Shown: positions 11,238 through 20,769 of the stretch, in pieces
Layout of the letters: every line of letters starts with the position of its first letter
How positions within the stretch are numbered: position 1 is the first letter of the stretch
NCBI GenBank assembly: GCA_029216955.1
Contig: JANAVB010044017.1
Span: 4,858,234 to 4,922,233, forward strand
DNA: 64,000 nt
Origin: Iris pallida
Lineage: Eukaryota > Streptophyta > Magnoliopsida > Asparagales > Iridaceae
Direction of reading: 5' to 3'
Notes under the pieces: model-generated
What the model saw: only the letters and a program-made list of their open reading frames with translations
Told to the model about the DNA's origin: nothing
The model's database searches: none
Translations under genes and position numbers: made by a program

Positions 11238-11261
11238 ACGACATTCTCCCAATTCCAGATT

Positions 11262-11855
11262 ATTGAGTTATGTACCCGTTGGTACCACTGAACTCATATT
11301 CCAAATTCCAGATTATTGAGTTATGTACCCGCTGGTACCGCTGAACTCATATTCCAAATTTCGGATTATTGAGTTATGTACCCGCTGGTACCGCTGAACT
11401 CATATTCCAAATTCCAGAATATCGAGTTATGTACCCGCCGGTACCGCTGAACTCATATTCTCCCAATTCCAGATTATTAAGTTATGTACCCGCTGGTACC
11501 GCTGAACTCATATTCCAAATTCTAGATTATCGAGTTATGTACCCGCCGGTACCGCTGAACTCATATTCCAAATTCCAGATTATTGAGTTATGTACCCGCC
11601 GGTACCGCTGAACTCATATTCTGAATTCCAGATTATTGAGTTATGTACCCGCCGGAACCGCTGAACTCACATTCACAAAATCCCAGATTATTGAGTCATG
11701 TACCCGCCGGTACCGCTGAACTCACATTCTCCAAATTCTAGATTGCCGAGTTATGTACCCTCCGGTACCGCTGAACTCACATTCACAATCTCCCAGATTA
11801 TCGAGTTATGTACCCGCAGGTGCCTCTGAACTTACATTTCGGTCACTCTTTCAGA
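11262..11855 (+). repeat. ~53-bp tandem repeat array after pol (about 11 copies)
   Basis: The unit is marked by GAGTTATGTACCCGC, GGTACCGCTGAACTCA and an AT-rich spacer. Successive marks fall about 53 bp apart (11265, 11318, 11371 ...), some units being slightly longer. The same array has about 7 copies in E and 2 in B. Hypervariable 3' UTR tandem repeats are known from Ogre/Tat elements and can seed satellites. Confidence 0.92.
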
Positions 11856-12203
11856 TAGCAAGTCATGTATGACCATACCTCTGAACTTATTTCTCTGAAA
11901 GAGCTCCTCCCTCATGATCCACTACCCGCACTCTCAGTGCATAAAAAGGGTAACAGATCCACAAATTTTCAAAATGACCACGTCGATGTTACCTCTGAGT
12001 CGTTTCACTTCCGCCAAAAACAATCACCCCTCTACATAGAACTTCTATGTCCTCATTTCCTCTGAGTCGTCTTATGTACCCCTTCATGGAGCCCACTCCT
12101 GCCATGTCCTCATTACCTCTGAGTGGGAAGGCTCCATCGAAGAAACCCCCATACTTGCCATGTCCTCATTACCTCTGAGTAAGTATGTTGGTTCTCTTCC
12201 AAC
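11856..12203 (+). repeat. Second dispersed repeat in the 3' region of A
   Basis: Copies of GCCATGTCCTCATTACCTCT followed by GAGT recur here (around 12045-12180) and again in B and E. No gene is seen. The region joins the tandem array to the hairpin. Confidence 0.8.
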
Positions 12204-12272
12204 TTATTATCCGTACCCAGAACCAGGGTACGCCAAGGATAATAGGTCCACAAAAAGTCTCCCATTGGGACA
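12204..12272 (+). other. Conserved 3' hairpin (one copy in A)
   Basis: The outer stem is 12204-12212 with 12237-12244 (TATTATCC/GGATAATA), the inner stem 12213-12218 with 12226-12231 (GTACCC/GGGTAC), with a 7-nt AGAACCA loop and GCCAA bulge. A short TCCC/GGGA hairpin follows at ~12257-12272. Homologous hairpins in B and E differ in sequence but keep pairing. Its left flank resembles the first B hairpin and its right flank the third, so A may be a recombinant that lost two copies. Confidence 0.8.
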
Positions 12273-12492
12273 ACTACTACAAGCAAAGAACAGAGCAAAT
12301 GTATTCTGTTCAAAATCAGTTACATTCACATAACTACATATCATGAACAAGCCAAAAAAGTTCTCTATTATTTTATTCAGACAAGAAGGAAAAAGATTAC
12401 ATTGATGGCCAAAAGAATCAAGACATAAACCGCAACTAAAGATAGACAGAAGTATCAAAACAAAGACGGACATTTGTGAGGGCCCACAAATC

Positions 12493-13257
12493 CTAGTTGC
12501 GGGGACGCATATACCAATCCCTCAACCATCTTGCATATGACGGATGTACTTTAGCAAGATCCTCGTCCGAATAGGAGGATCGGAACTCTCAGTACTACCG
12601 CCGTCAGACTGGGGCTCCTCCTTTACAGCAACGGGTGCCAGCTCTCCTTTCTGTTCCTCCGCTGCCGGTGTTACCTCCTCCTTAACAAGCGATGATTCTT
12701 GTTTGAAAGGGGGCAGCAACTCTTCCTTCACAATGATCTCAGCCTTCGGCAGGATTGCTGCAAGAATCAAAGATAAAAAAGAAATAAAGTCAAAAGATGG
12801 TCAGAGCCTTATGCAGCACAGTCCAAAAGGGAAGCTCATGCAGCTCGATGCAGCACAGCCTCAGACGGCCCAATTTAGACGAGCTTATGCGGGCTCGATT
12901 CAAAGGGACTCATGCGGATCTGATCGACAGGCCATTATGCGATTCGGTTTACGAAGTGCTCATGCGGCCCACTAAGACAACTCTTATACGGCTCGAACAA
13001 GGGGTATACCCCCATGCGGCTCGGTTATGGGACGTGTATGCGGCCCATACAATTCGAATAGTTTGCATTAAAGGCTTGCGCATAAAGCATGCAACAAAGC
13101 CGTTGTTAGGGTTTCGAAGAATATGACTTTCCCAAATCCTTACCCTTAACAGCAGGACGAACGTCGGAGTGAGCTTCGGGTGCCGCAGCCGACGTTGAAG
13201 CCGCACCTTATCCTTCGCAGCAGCTTTTGCCGCAACCTTGGAGGACTTGGGAGCCAT
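12493..13257 (-). pseudogene. Antisense two-exon gene of element A (short acidic cargo)
   Basis: Exon 1 (13257-13144) starts MAPKSSKVAAKAAAK and ends at a GTAAGG donor. The intron (13143-12758, 386 nt) carries CATGCGGCTC repeats. Exon 2 (12757-12493) follows a TTCTTGCAG acceptor. Exon 2 encodes an acidic, Pro/Ser-rich ~90-residue protein with three VKEE motifs, ending YARWLRDWYMRPRN and a stop. A frameshift in exon 1 (2-nt loss compared with B) and another near 12555 break it. The N-terminus is Lys/Ala-rich like a histone H1 tail, suggesting nuclear or nucleic-acid association; that is inference. I recognise no family for exon 2. It lies opposite to gag-pol, between pol and the polypurine tract. 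Confidence 0.72.
12795..13065 (+). repeat. CATGCGGC-type motif cluster inside the antisense intron (A)
   Basis: In element-sense orientation there are about ten variants (TTATGCGGGCTC, CATGCGGATC, TTATGCGATTC, CATGCGGCCC, TTATACGGCTC, CATGCGGCTC, TATGCGGCCC) spaced ~25-35 bp, all inside the predicted intron. They are more decayed than those in the LTR. Confidence 0.8.
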
Positions 13258-13344
13258 TGCTGATGATCAGAAAAGGAAGATGTAGACAAGAAAGCTAGGA
13301 CAAGAGCAGAAAGTAAAGGAGTCTTCTTTCCAAAAATATGCTGC

Positions 13345-13352
13345 TATTTATA
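13345..13352 (-). promoter_or_regulatory. TATA box of the antisense gene (A)
   Basis: TATAAATA on the minus strand lies 95 nt upstream of the exon-1 ATG (13257). The same box occurs 95-107 nt upstream of the antisense ATG in B, E and F. Confidence 0.7.
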
Positions 13353-13499
13353 GACGAGGCCCATAGACCGACGCATCGATCTATGTGCAATGAACCGACT
13401 CTTCGGTAATAAAGGCGATCCGACTATTCAAGGCTAAACTCTTGGGATTCCCCCAAAAGACGGCTCTAAAACGAATTAAAGGCAATTAATGACACGCAC

Positions 13500-13870
13500 G
13501 CTTGGCAGGGAGCCCATGCGGCTAGGAAATGTATGCGGCTAGACAGGCCAGGCGGCAAGGAGGCCATGCGGCTCAGAAATCCATGTGGATAAGGAGGTCA
13601 TGCGGCTGAGATATCCATGTGGTCCGAAGAATTTTCACATAGCCATGCTTCTTATTCAAAGTGTTTCAATTTTGCAAATTGAAAACTTTGAAGGGGGTCT
13701 TGTAGAAGCATGGAAAAGAGCATGATTGCCCATGCGGCTCAGAACAGGAAAACTCATGCGGTTCAAAAACAGACGAGCTTCATGCGGCTCAAGAACATCA
13801 TGCGGTTCAAAAGTCACCCACTTGGACATGCGGCTCAAGCAAACACCACGTGGCCTTCTGCGGTTCGCTC
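13500..13870 (+). repeat. CATGCGGCTC motif cluster spanning the 3' LTR start (A)
   Basis: About a dozen motif variants lie on both sides of the polypurine tract: 13515-13625 before it and 13725-13870 at the start of the LTR. They are all in the same orientation with irregular spacing of 20-30 bp. Confidence 0.85.
13644..13712 (+). other. Polypurine tract inside a nested inverted repeat (A)
   Basis: Outer arms are CATGCTTCT (13644-13652) and AGAAGCATG (13704-13712, inside the LTR). Inner arms 13657-13672 and 13676-13690 pair over 15 bp with one bulged base and a 3-nt loop. The polypurine tract GAAGGGGGTCT (13690-13700) sits between the inner hairpin and the LTR start TGTAGAAGC. The layout is kept in B, E and F. 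Confidence 0.88.
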
Positions 13871-15110
13871 ATGCAATTTGGATATTAAGTAAAGGCCCAA
13901 TTTAATGCTCTGACATAAAGGAGAGCTGACGGCTCTGACATAAAGCTGCCATAAAGACCCTGTCATAATGATAGACTCCTAGGGAAACGAAGAAAATCTC
14001 TGACACAAATCCCAAAATCCTTCATGCGGCCTTGACACCTGGACAGTCGCATACGGCTCATGCAGAAGGCCACCCCATGCGGCTCAGGCAGAGGCCATCC
14101 CATGCGGCTCAGGCAGAAGGCCACCCCATGCGGCTCAGGCAGAGGCCATCCCATGCGGCTCAGGGAGAGGCCACCTCATGCGGCTCAGGCAGAGCCTACC
14201 ATATGCGGCTCACGAAGACTATCTTCATACGGCTCACTGAAAAGCCACCTATCATGCGGTCACCTACGCTCATGCGGCTCAGATCATCTCCATACATGGC
14301 CAGTCTTATGCGGCTCAGTAGGAAACAATCCTCATGCAGTTCGGATTTCCTAAGTGGCTCGTGGTTAAGACACGTGGCAGAAGATTAGTTTTTCCCACGT
14401 CCCTACAACTAGCAGCATAATAATAATGGGACGCATGGCATCAAATCGATCAAGATTCATCGACAAATCCCAACAACCAGGTTTAGTGCCATCCTCATAA
14501 TTACTGGGATCAAATCAGATCATTTGCAATCATGCAAATTGAACACGTGGCGGAAGATCCGAGCTTGGCATAACAAATCATGAAGATTTATGGCAATCAT
14601 CATTAATTGCCCACAGAGATTTGATGCAATCAACATTAATTACCTAGATTTGCTATAATCAGAATGAAGGGCCCAGATTAATTGATCCTTAACCGCCGAC
14701 ATATCAAGGAGGCAATCATTGCAAACCCTAATGATTGCATCCCACTCCTATAAATAGCAAGGTGCCATTCCCTTGCGAGAAGAGGAATTTTTTTCGAAGA
14801 GCACGAGAGCACCTGGAGAGACTTGAAGAGAGAGAGCAGAGAGACAAAGGCACGCACAGAGGGCATCCTGAGAGCATTTCTTCCCCGGAGCCAAGGCTGC
14901 ATCCGATCGTCCAAGGAGTAAGGCAGAGCTGTCGTCGCTTTCCCGAGCCTCTACCGTCACCCCCAGAATCTAAAATAAACAATTGTACTTAGATTGCTGT
15001 ACCTAGGTTTTCGTCCCTAGGCTTTCTTTGTACAAGCGAGTTTGTATTGTAAAGTAAAAGTCTAGTCCTCCGATATAATTGTTCCGTTCTTTTATATTTC
15101 ATGGCAAACA
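13701..15110 (+). repeat. 3' LTR of element A
   Basis: It starts TGTAGAAGCATGG and ends CATGGCAAACA (1410 bp). U3 carries a CATGCGGCTCA cluster (13725-13870) and a 25-bp-period array (14076-14285). The TATA box is at 14749-14756 and AATAAA at 14974-14979, with a CCTAGG hairpin just after. The bases following (ACTGG) cannot be matched to a duplication because the 5' end is lost. Confidence 0.93.
14076..14285 (+). repeat. 25-bp tandem array of CATGCGGCTCA in U3 (A)
   Basis: Motif starts fall at 14076, 14101, 14127, 14152, 14177, 14202 and 14226, then irregularly at 14253 and 14271. The spacer is GGCAGAGGCCATCC or GGCAGAAGGCCACCC. The E LTR has the same period with a different spacer (34924, 34949, 34974, 34999, 35023). 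Confidence 0.92.
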
Positions 15111-15413
15111 ACTGGCATATTCCCAAACCATGCAATTTCCTACAGACTATACTTGCCTCCTTAATGGACATGGCCTAGTGCTACCTGTTCTAAACATACA
15201 ATTACTTGGTACATGTTATTCATATTACTGTACATATACAGGCTCTACCTGTTTGCTGATAGAACATCGCCTCTTGGTTCTGCACTCTTCTACTTGTCAG
15301 GATATCGTACTTCCCTTCTTAAATTTCTACATGAACAAGCCTATAATCATATCTATAATTTAGGTAGAGCTTTAAATGGTTTACCTACTAAAACCCCCAC
15401 CTTGTACAAGTAC
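15111..15413. other. Unassigned sequence between element A and LTR1
   Basis: This is C/T- and TACA-rich sequence with no supported frame or repeat. In composition it resembles 31962-32985 and may be the same original sequence, split by LTR1 and element B. Confidence 0.4.
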
Positions 15414-15965
15414 TGTCACGACCCGTACCCGTTTTTCGGATACGAGCTCGTGAGCAAGCCAGCTACGTATCAAGCGGACTCCAGCCCGACTCGAGTACGT
15501 ATAAGCTGTCAAGATTACGGTATCATGGCTAATATGGTAATCTACAGTGTATCTCAATCCACAAGAATATATAAGACAAGAATGAACAAGTATGGGTCGT
15601 GGTCTGCAGCCCACTAGCATATATGTCCGATTAGACTCCAAGAATAATATGAGTCTATAAATCTAAGCTGGTAAGCAGGATATATCATAAAAGCACGAGA
15701 AAGATAGTAAATCAATCACACTAACAAAATACCTAAATCATGCAGATGAAGTCAACTACCACAAGCTCAGCTAACTAACTTCGTGCAATCAGCTACCTGA
15801 AGAGATCATCAGGTCCTCAGAGGACTAGCAAGATACATAAAACATGCCTACTAATATGACAGTAAATAACATGTATGGAGGATAAGAACACTGCAAGAAA
15901 AACATCTAAGGATGACGAGTTATGTGGAAATATAATACTAGACTTGGCTAACTATCAATCGAAAC

Positions 15966-16350
15966 TCCTGTAGCTTGTAGTACAATGCAAGATACTCCCA
16001 ATCTATAGTGTTTCAATTGACGTACAAAGCAGGATACTCTCAGTCGAGATTAGCCAATTCTAGTATCGATCTCCTTTCCTAAAGGATACAAGATCAAGTA
16101 GACTCCTATAAATCGTAGTACAATGCAAGATACTCCCAATTTATAGTATCGCAAGTCAAGTCAATCAATCAATCAATATATGCTATAGGTCGTAGTACAA
16201 TGTAAGATACTTCCATTCTATAATATGTCTCAAGTCAAGTCAATCAAGAAATATTAAGATAAAAGAATCGGCTATAGATCGTAGTACAATGTAAGATACT
16301 CCCAATCTATAGTATATCTCAACTGTAGTACAATACAAGATACTCCCAGT
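15966..16350 (+). repeat. Irregular tandem repeats with hairpin arms in LTR1
   Basis: At least five copies of a unit with GTAGTACAATG(C/T)AAGATACT and CCCAATCTATAG are spaced 40-100 bp. Flanking arms pair: CTATAAAT 16106-16113 with ATTTATAG 16139-16146, and CTATAGAT 16272-16279 with ATCTATAG 16305-16312. Confidence 0.85.
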
Positions 16351-16507
16351 TAAGAATGGTAAAGTCAAGAACAGGATATAGAAATTGACAACTCAATCAC
16401 GAGACAAGATAACATGAAGAGACCAATAATCAAGTAATATCGAATATCCTATACGTGCACATAATCTAGAACAAGTAAAACAATCAAGGACAAATCAATC
16501 ACAATAT

Positions 16508-16512
16508 GGAAT
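16508..16512 (+). repeat. Target-site duplication of element B (left)
   Basis: GGAAT directly precedes the LTR start and is repeated exactly at 30354-30358 after the 3' LTR. Confidence 0.93.
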
Positions 16513-17904
16513 TGTAGAAGCATGGAAAAGAACAAAAAAAGTCCATACAGCTCAAAACAGAAGAAGCCCATGCGGTTCAAAATAAAAGGATCCTCATGCG
16601 GCTCAGGAATCTATCGGAGCCTCATGCGACTCAGAAACTCTCCAATAGCCTCATGCGGCTCAGGAGAGGATCACGTGGCCCTATGCAGCTTGCTTTTACA
16701 GCTGGCCATAAAGTGACCGCTCCCATTAAATGCTTTGACATAAAGTGATAACTTTGACATTCAAGCTGAAATGATGAACTCTGACATGACGACGTGTTCT
16801 TCGAAAAATGAAGAAAATCTCCTATACAGCTGGTACGATCCACCAACCACCAAAGCTCTCTATGCGGCTGCCATCCCCCCATGCGGCTGATGCTCTTATG
16901 TGGCTCGGATCGTTGAGACCATCATCATGCGGCTCAAATCTTGAGAAGCCACCCCATGCGGCCGCTGTCCTCATGCGGCTCAGATCATGGGGATCATCTC
17001 CATGCGGCTCAAATACTGAGAGGCCATGCCCATGCAGCCTTGTCACGTGGCTAGTCCTATGCGGCTCAATTGGAAACCACCCCCATACGGTTTAGATTTC
17101 GGAGGCTACACCTCTGCGGCTGCCACCTTCATGCGGTTCAAATCCTAAGAAGCTACCCTTATGCGGCTGTGGCTCGCGGTTATGACACGTGGCAGAAGAT
17201 CAGTTTCCCCGTAATGATGATACGTGGCATTAAATTAATCAAGATTTATCAACAAATTCCAACAACCAGATTTAGTACAATCATCATAATTGCCCAAATC
17301 AAAGCAGATTTATTGCAATCACGTGGATTAAACACGTGGCAGGAGATCCGAGCTTCCAAAGATTCATGACAATCAACTTTAATTGCCCATACGGATTTTA
17401 CACAATCAGCATTAATTGTCCAGATTCGTTGCAATCAAGATTAGTGGTCCAGATTAATTGCCAACAAGATAGGATCAAAGAAAATGGCAATTAAATTCCC
17501 AAGCCGTCGACTTTTTTAGAGCAATCATTGCAAATCCTAATGATCACACCCCATTCCTATAAATAGCAAGGTGCCATTCCCTTACAAAAAAAAAAGAGAG
17601 GACCCCCGGCTGGATACACAGAGAGACAAAGACAAGCACAGAAGAGTCTTCCCACACGCTCCGAGAGCATTTCTTCATCAGAGCCGAGGCTACGTCCGAT
17701 CGTCCAAGGAGTAAGGCAGAGCTGTCATCGCTTTCCCGAGCCTCTATCATCACCCCCCAGAATCAAAACTAAACAATTGTACTTAGATTGCTGTACCTAG
17801 GTTTTCATTCCTAGGCTTTCTTTGTATGAGCGAGTTTGTATTATGAAGTAAAAGTCCAGTCCTCCCATAAAACTGTTCTATTTTTTTATAATTAATGGCA
17901 AATA
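16513..17904 (+). repeat. 5' LTR of element B
   Basis: It starts TGTAGAAGCATGG and ends ATGGCAAATA (terminal CA mutated to TA). Motif clusters occupy 16540-16690 and 16860-17170, in variants CATGCGGCTC, CATGCGGTTC and TATGCGGCTC. The TATA box is at 17558-17565. Confidence 0.93.
17558..17565 (+). promoter_or_regulatory. LTR TATA box (element B)
   Basis: TATAAATA in the family context CCTATAAATAGCAAGGTGCC is the likely start of the genomic RNA. Confidence 0.8.
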
Positions 17905-17907
17905 CGA

Positions 17908-17922
17908 TGGCGACTTCGCTGG
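17908..17922 (+). other. Primer binding site (element B)
   Basis: TGGCGACTTCGCTGG is at the same 3-nt offset from the LTR as in A and E. It has a CT to TC change compared with those copies. Confidence 0.75.
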
Positions 17923-18326
17923 AGAAAAACTTTTCCACGGCTGAGAAGTTGATGACGCAATCGGATGCAGCCAAACTCAGCTCCACACAACAGAAGATGG
18001 TCGTCCGCTTAAACCAACAGGCATTTGAAGAAATGCTCTCCGATGGGAGCGATGTCTCGATCCAGAAGCGAGCCCGTACGAAGAAGGCTCGCAGGGAGTG
18101 GAGGCCTAAGTCATTTGCTCCTCCCCAAGCTCTGGATGAAGTACTCTCTGCTGCCCAAGACGGCAAGGGCGACTCTCATACGGCTCTACTTCAGGCCATA
18201 GAGGACTCTGCTGTCCCCAAGTTTGGCAGAGGAAAATACTACGATGCTGGACTTACAGGGGCAAAGAGGGACTCTATGTGGTCCAGGAAGAAGCTGAATA
18301 AAGGCACCAGCGACATGCATGCTGCT

Positions 18327-18470
18327 CATGCGGCCAAGATTGCCAGCCGCATGCATGATGCTCAATTGGCCAAAACTGCCAGCCGTATCCTGAATACTCA
18401 TGCGGCCGAGACTTCCAGCCGTATGAAGAAGGCCTATGCGGCCACAACTGCCCGCCGCATGAAGACTGCT
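18327..18470 (+). repeat. Coding hairpin repeats in gag (B)
   Basis: The best unit is CATGCGGC 18327-18334 and GCCGCATG 18346-18353 with an 11-nt loop. Three decayed units follow, with GCCGTATG or CAATTGGC in place of a perfect arm. Confidence 0.85.
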
Positions 18471-20769
18471 GATTCCAGCCGTATATTATCCACTCCACGC
18501 GGCTCGGGCTCTGTCTTCGACCGCCTCTCCTATGGCCCTGATCTCTCATGCTCCAAAAAAAATGTGTGTGACTCTCTGCAGCACCACTTAGACTCTTCCT
18601 AGTATGTGTCCTCAGGCGCTAGAGTGAAGAAGTCTAGGGCAGCGCGAGCTCGGCAAGCTCAGTCAGCTGTCCCAACCTCTGACCATCCGAGCACTCTGCT
18701 TACTGTTATGCGAGCCTCTGATAGGAAGTTATACAGAACCATTCGAGTCCAGCCCCTGGCGGAAAACGGGCAGAGTGGTTCCCAAAAGTCTCCCCGCAAC
18801 CAGGGAGCAAACATGGTTGCTCGAGACCCATCTGACTTGCGTGACATGATCCTTCACAAACGCAAGGAAAGAGAAGAGGACTCGGTGTGCAATGAGTCCT
18901 CCCACGGACATCACTGCACCCAAGTCATTGTCAACTGCTGCTGCAACAATGCGGCAGTATGAGAAGACCGGCGGTCCGTCTTCCAAAGACTGCAACGACC
19001 AAGTTTAGAGGATGAGGCGCTTCCCATCGTCTCCTGCAACTATGCTCAGAGAATCCCCGCCAGCAGGAGAGGGAAGAAAACAAATCTCCCCAGCCCGAAG
19101 ATTTCAACCACTGTGACCAATAAACTATCATCTAAGCGGTTGCCTACCACCGGAGTTTTCCAAGGTACCCGTTCAAAGACGAAATCTACTACATTGGGAG
19201 ATTCATCATCAACATCACAGGGGGTCATCGGAACCGGGGTCCCCGAACATCTACGATAATCTGGTATTCCAAGGAGATGAGCCCGAGGAAACGACTCTTC
19301 CAACAGATATAGCAGGTGCCGACGTCCCCGAGGATGTTCACGACTCTCAAGACGAGGCAAGCTCTGAAGCTGGGGGTACTATTCCTTCTGAGTCCGAACC
19401 AGAGGAAAACATTCCCACATACCCCAATGACTTCTCTGTACAGGGGTATAATTCAGAGGGCACGTCGTCCACCGTCCCTTCCACTTCGGCTCGTGTGAGG
19501 ATGGCATTCATGACAAACGACGATCAAGACGGTCCCAGTGATCGCCAATGCATCGACACTCTGGAGGCCATACTGCGTACCTTGGTCAAGTCCGTGGACG
19601 AAATCAAAGCGGCTCTTCCAACTCTGCATGGAAGGACGCCTGGCCAAACAAGCTTGGGTCCCGCGGTCAATGCAGACTCGAACTCAGTGGCACCAAACCC
19701 GGGTGACAATCCTCCTGAAATGTCGGCTACCACCGCTGCGGATGAGGCCAGGGAGGCAAGAAGAGAGGTCCAGGAGCTCCGGGCCATGTTTTACGCCCGG
19801 GAAACCTCCCAAGACCCCAGAATACGGCAACCATACCCTGCTGCATGGAGGGATGTCCCTTTTCCACCAAGGTATAAGCCGTTCAACATCAACCCCTATG
19901 ATGGCAAGACTTCCGCAAGTCGGTACATTGCTTACTTCAAGGTCACAACCGACCATCTGCCCCATGACGACACCATCCTTACACAATTATTCATCGGGGC
20001 ATTAGAAGGGGTCGCCTTCGACTGGTACCGTAACCTGCCAGACAACTGCATCCATTCCTTTGCCGGCTTCAATCGTATGTTCTTGGAGAGGTTCTACGAA
20101 GTAGGATAAGACGTGACGATGTCCACCCTCATAGATGTTGTTCAAGGGAAGAAAGAGCTGACAAGGAACTTTATTGAGCGGTTTCGCCAAACCGCAATGA
20201 AGTTGTCATCTGGAAATCCGGATTCCTCCTTAATTGAAATTTGCCAAAAGAGACTGCTCCCAACAATCAGTCTCTGGATAGGTGAAAGTAAATTTAAGGA
20301 CTGGAAGACGTTCATCATCAGTGCCACTAGCACCGAAGATAAGTTGAAGAAGGCTCGCCAACTGGGATTACATATCTCGGAGGGAAAGGACAAGGGCAAA
20401 CGCCCTAATGCCAACACCAATAATGGGGGTAATTCCTCCAATAACCGAGACAACAAGGGCAAACAGGCTATGGTAGTCGACACAACCCAGAAGCCTGAAT
20501 CAAAGACAGCTGAAAAGCAGTGGCCGCAGATGACTTACTCCTTCGAAGACGGTCATGTCAAGCCCATCTTAGACATGCTCATACAAAGAGATAGAATCCA
20601 GCTCCCTCCACCTAGACGGGAACCTCGGCCAGCCGAGATGGAAAGCCCCAAGTACTGCCATTACCATCGTTACATCCCCCACGCCACGCAGGACTGCTTC
20701 CAATTGAATCGATATATCTAGCATCTCATCGATTCGAAGGCTCTGGCCATTGATTTTGAGGAGGTAACC

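Larger units (their letters stand above)
2176..15110 (+). mobile_element. Tat/Ogre-type Ty3-gypsy retrotransposon, copy A (5' LTR truncated)
   Basis: The order is partial 5' LTR (2176-2627), PBS, gag, protease, RT, RNase H, second archaeal-type RNase H, integrase, a 53-bp tandem repeat array, 3' hairpin, antisense gene, polypurine tract, and full 3' LTR (13701-15110, TG...CA). Two RNase H modules and no chromodomain are the hallmark of the plant Tat/Ogre lineage. The 5' LTR lacks about 960 bp compared with the 3' LTR, so no target-site duplication can be read. gag has a ~20-nt deletion frameshift; pol stays in one frame for 3.7 kb but has twelve stops. The copy is dead. Confidence 0.93.
15414..16512 (-). 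repeat. Chromovirus-type LTR (LTR1), low-coordinate part
   Basis: It begins TGTCACGACCCG, a terminus style common in plant chromovirus LTRs. It is interrupted at 16512 by element B and resumes at 30354. The minus orientation is preferred because promoter-like sequence at 31260-31340 reads on that strand. No internal region adjoins either end, so it looks like a solo LTR. I found no convincing TSD. Confidence 0.6.
17895..20769 (+). pseudogene. gag: gag of element B
   Basis: The frame starts at the LTR-borne ATG (17895) and runs 236 codons to a stop near 18602. It continues in frame to 18962, then shifts before 19495. Core gag is readable from 19495 to 20721: INPYDGKTSASRYIAYF, FDWYRNLPDN, FLERFYEVG and a zinc-knuckle-like CHYHRYIPHATQDCFQL near 20655-20705. 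Stops fall at ~20107 and 20719. The HAA/SRM repeats lie at 18320-18470. Confidence 0.88.

Noticed and set aside
11369..11611. An 80-codon open frame with repeated Tyr-Val-Pro-Ala-Gly-Thr residues
   Set aside because: It is a translation of the 53-bp tandem array in one frame; it is not conserved in B or E and lacks codon constraint.
14076..14285. Regularly spaced short repeats resembling a CRISPR array
   Set aside because: The spacers are repetitive themselves, the period is 25 bp, the array lies in a plant LTR, and there are no cas genes. It is a tandem repeat.
14032..14388. Open frames of ~100 codons rich in His-Ala-Ala-Gln over the LTR motif array
   Set aside because: They arise from the repeated CATGCGGCTCA and have no start context or conservation between LTRs.
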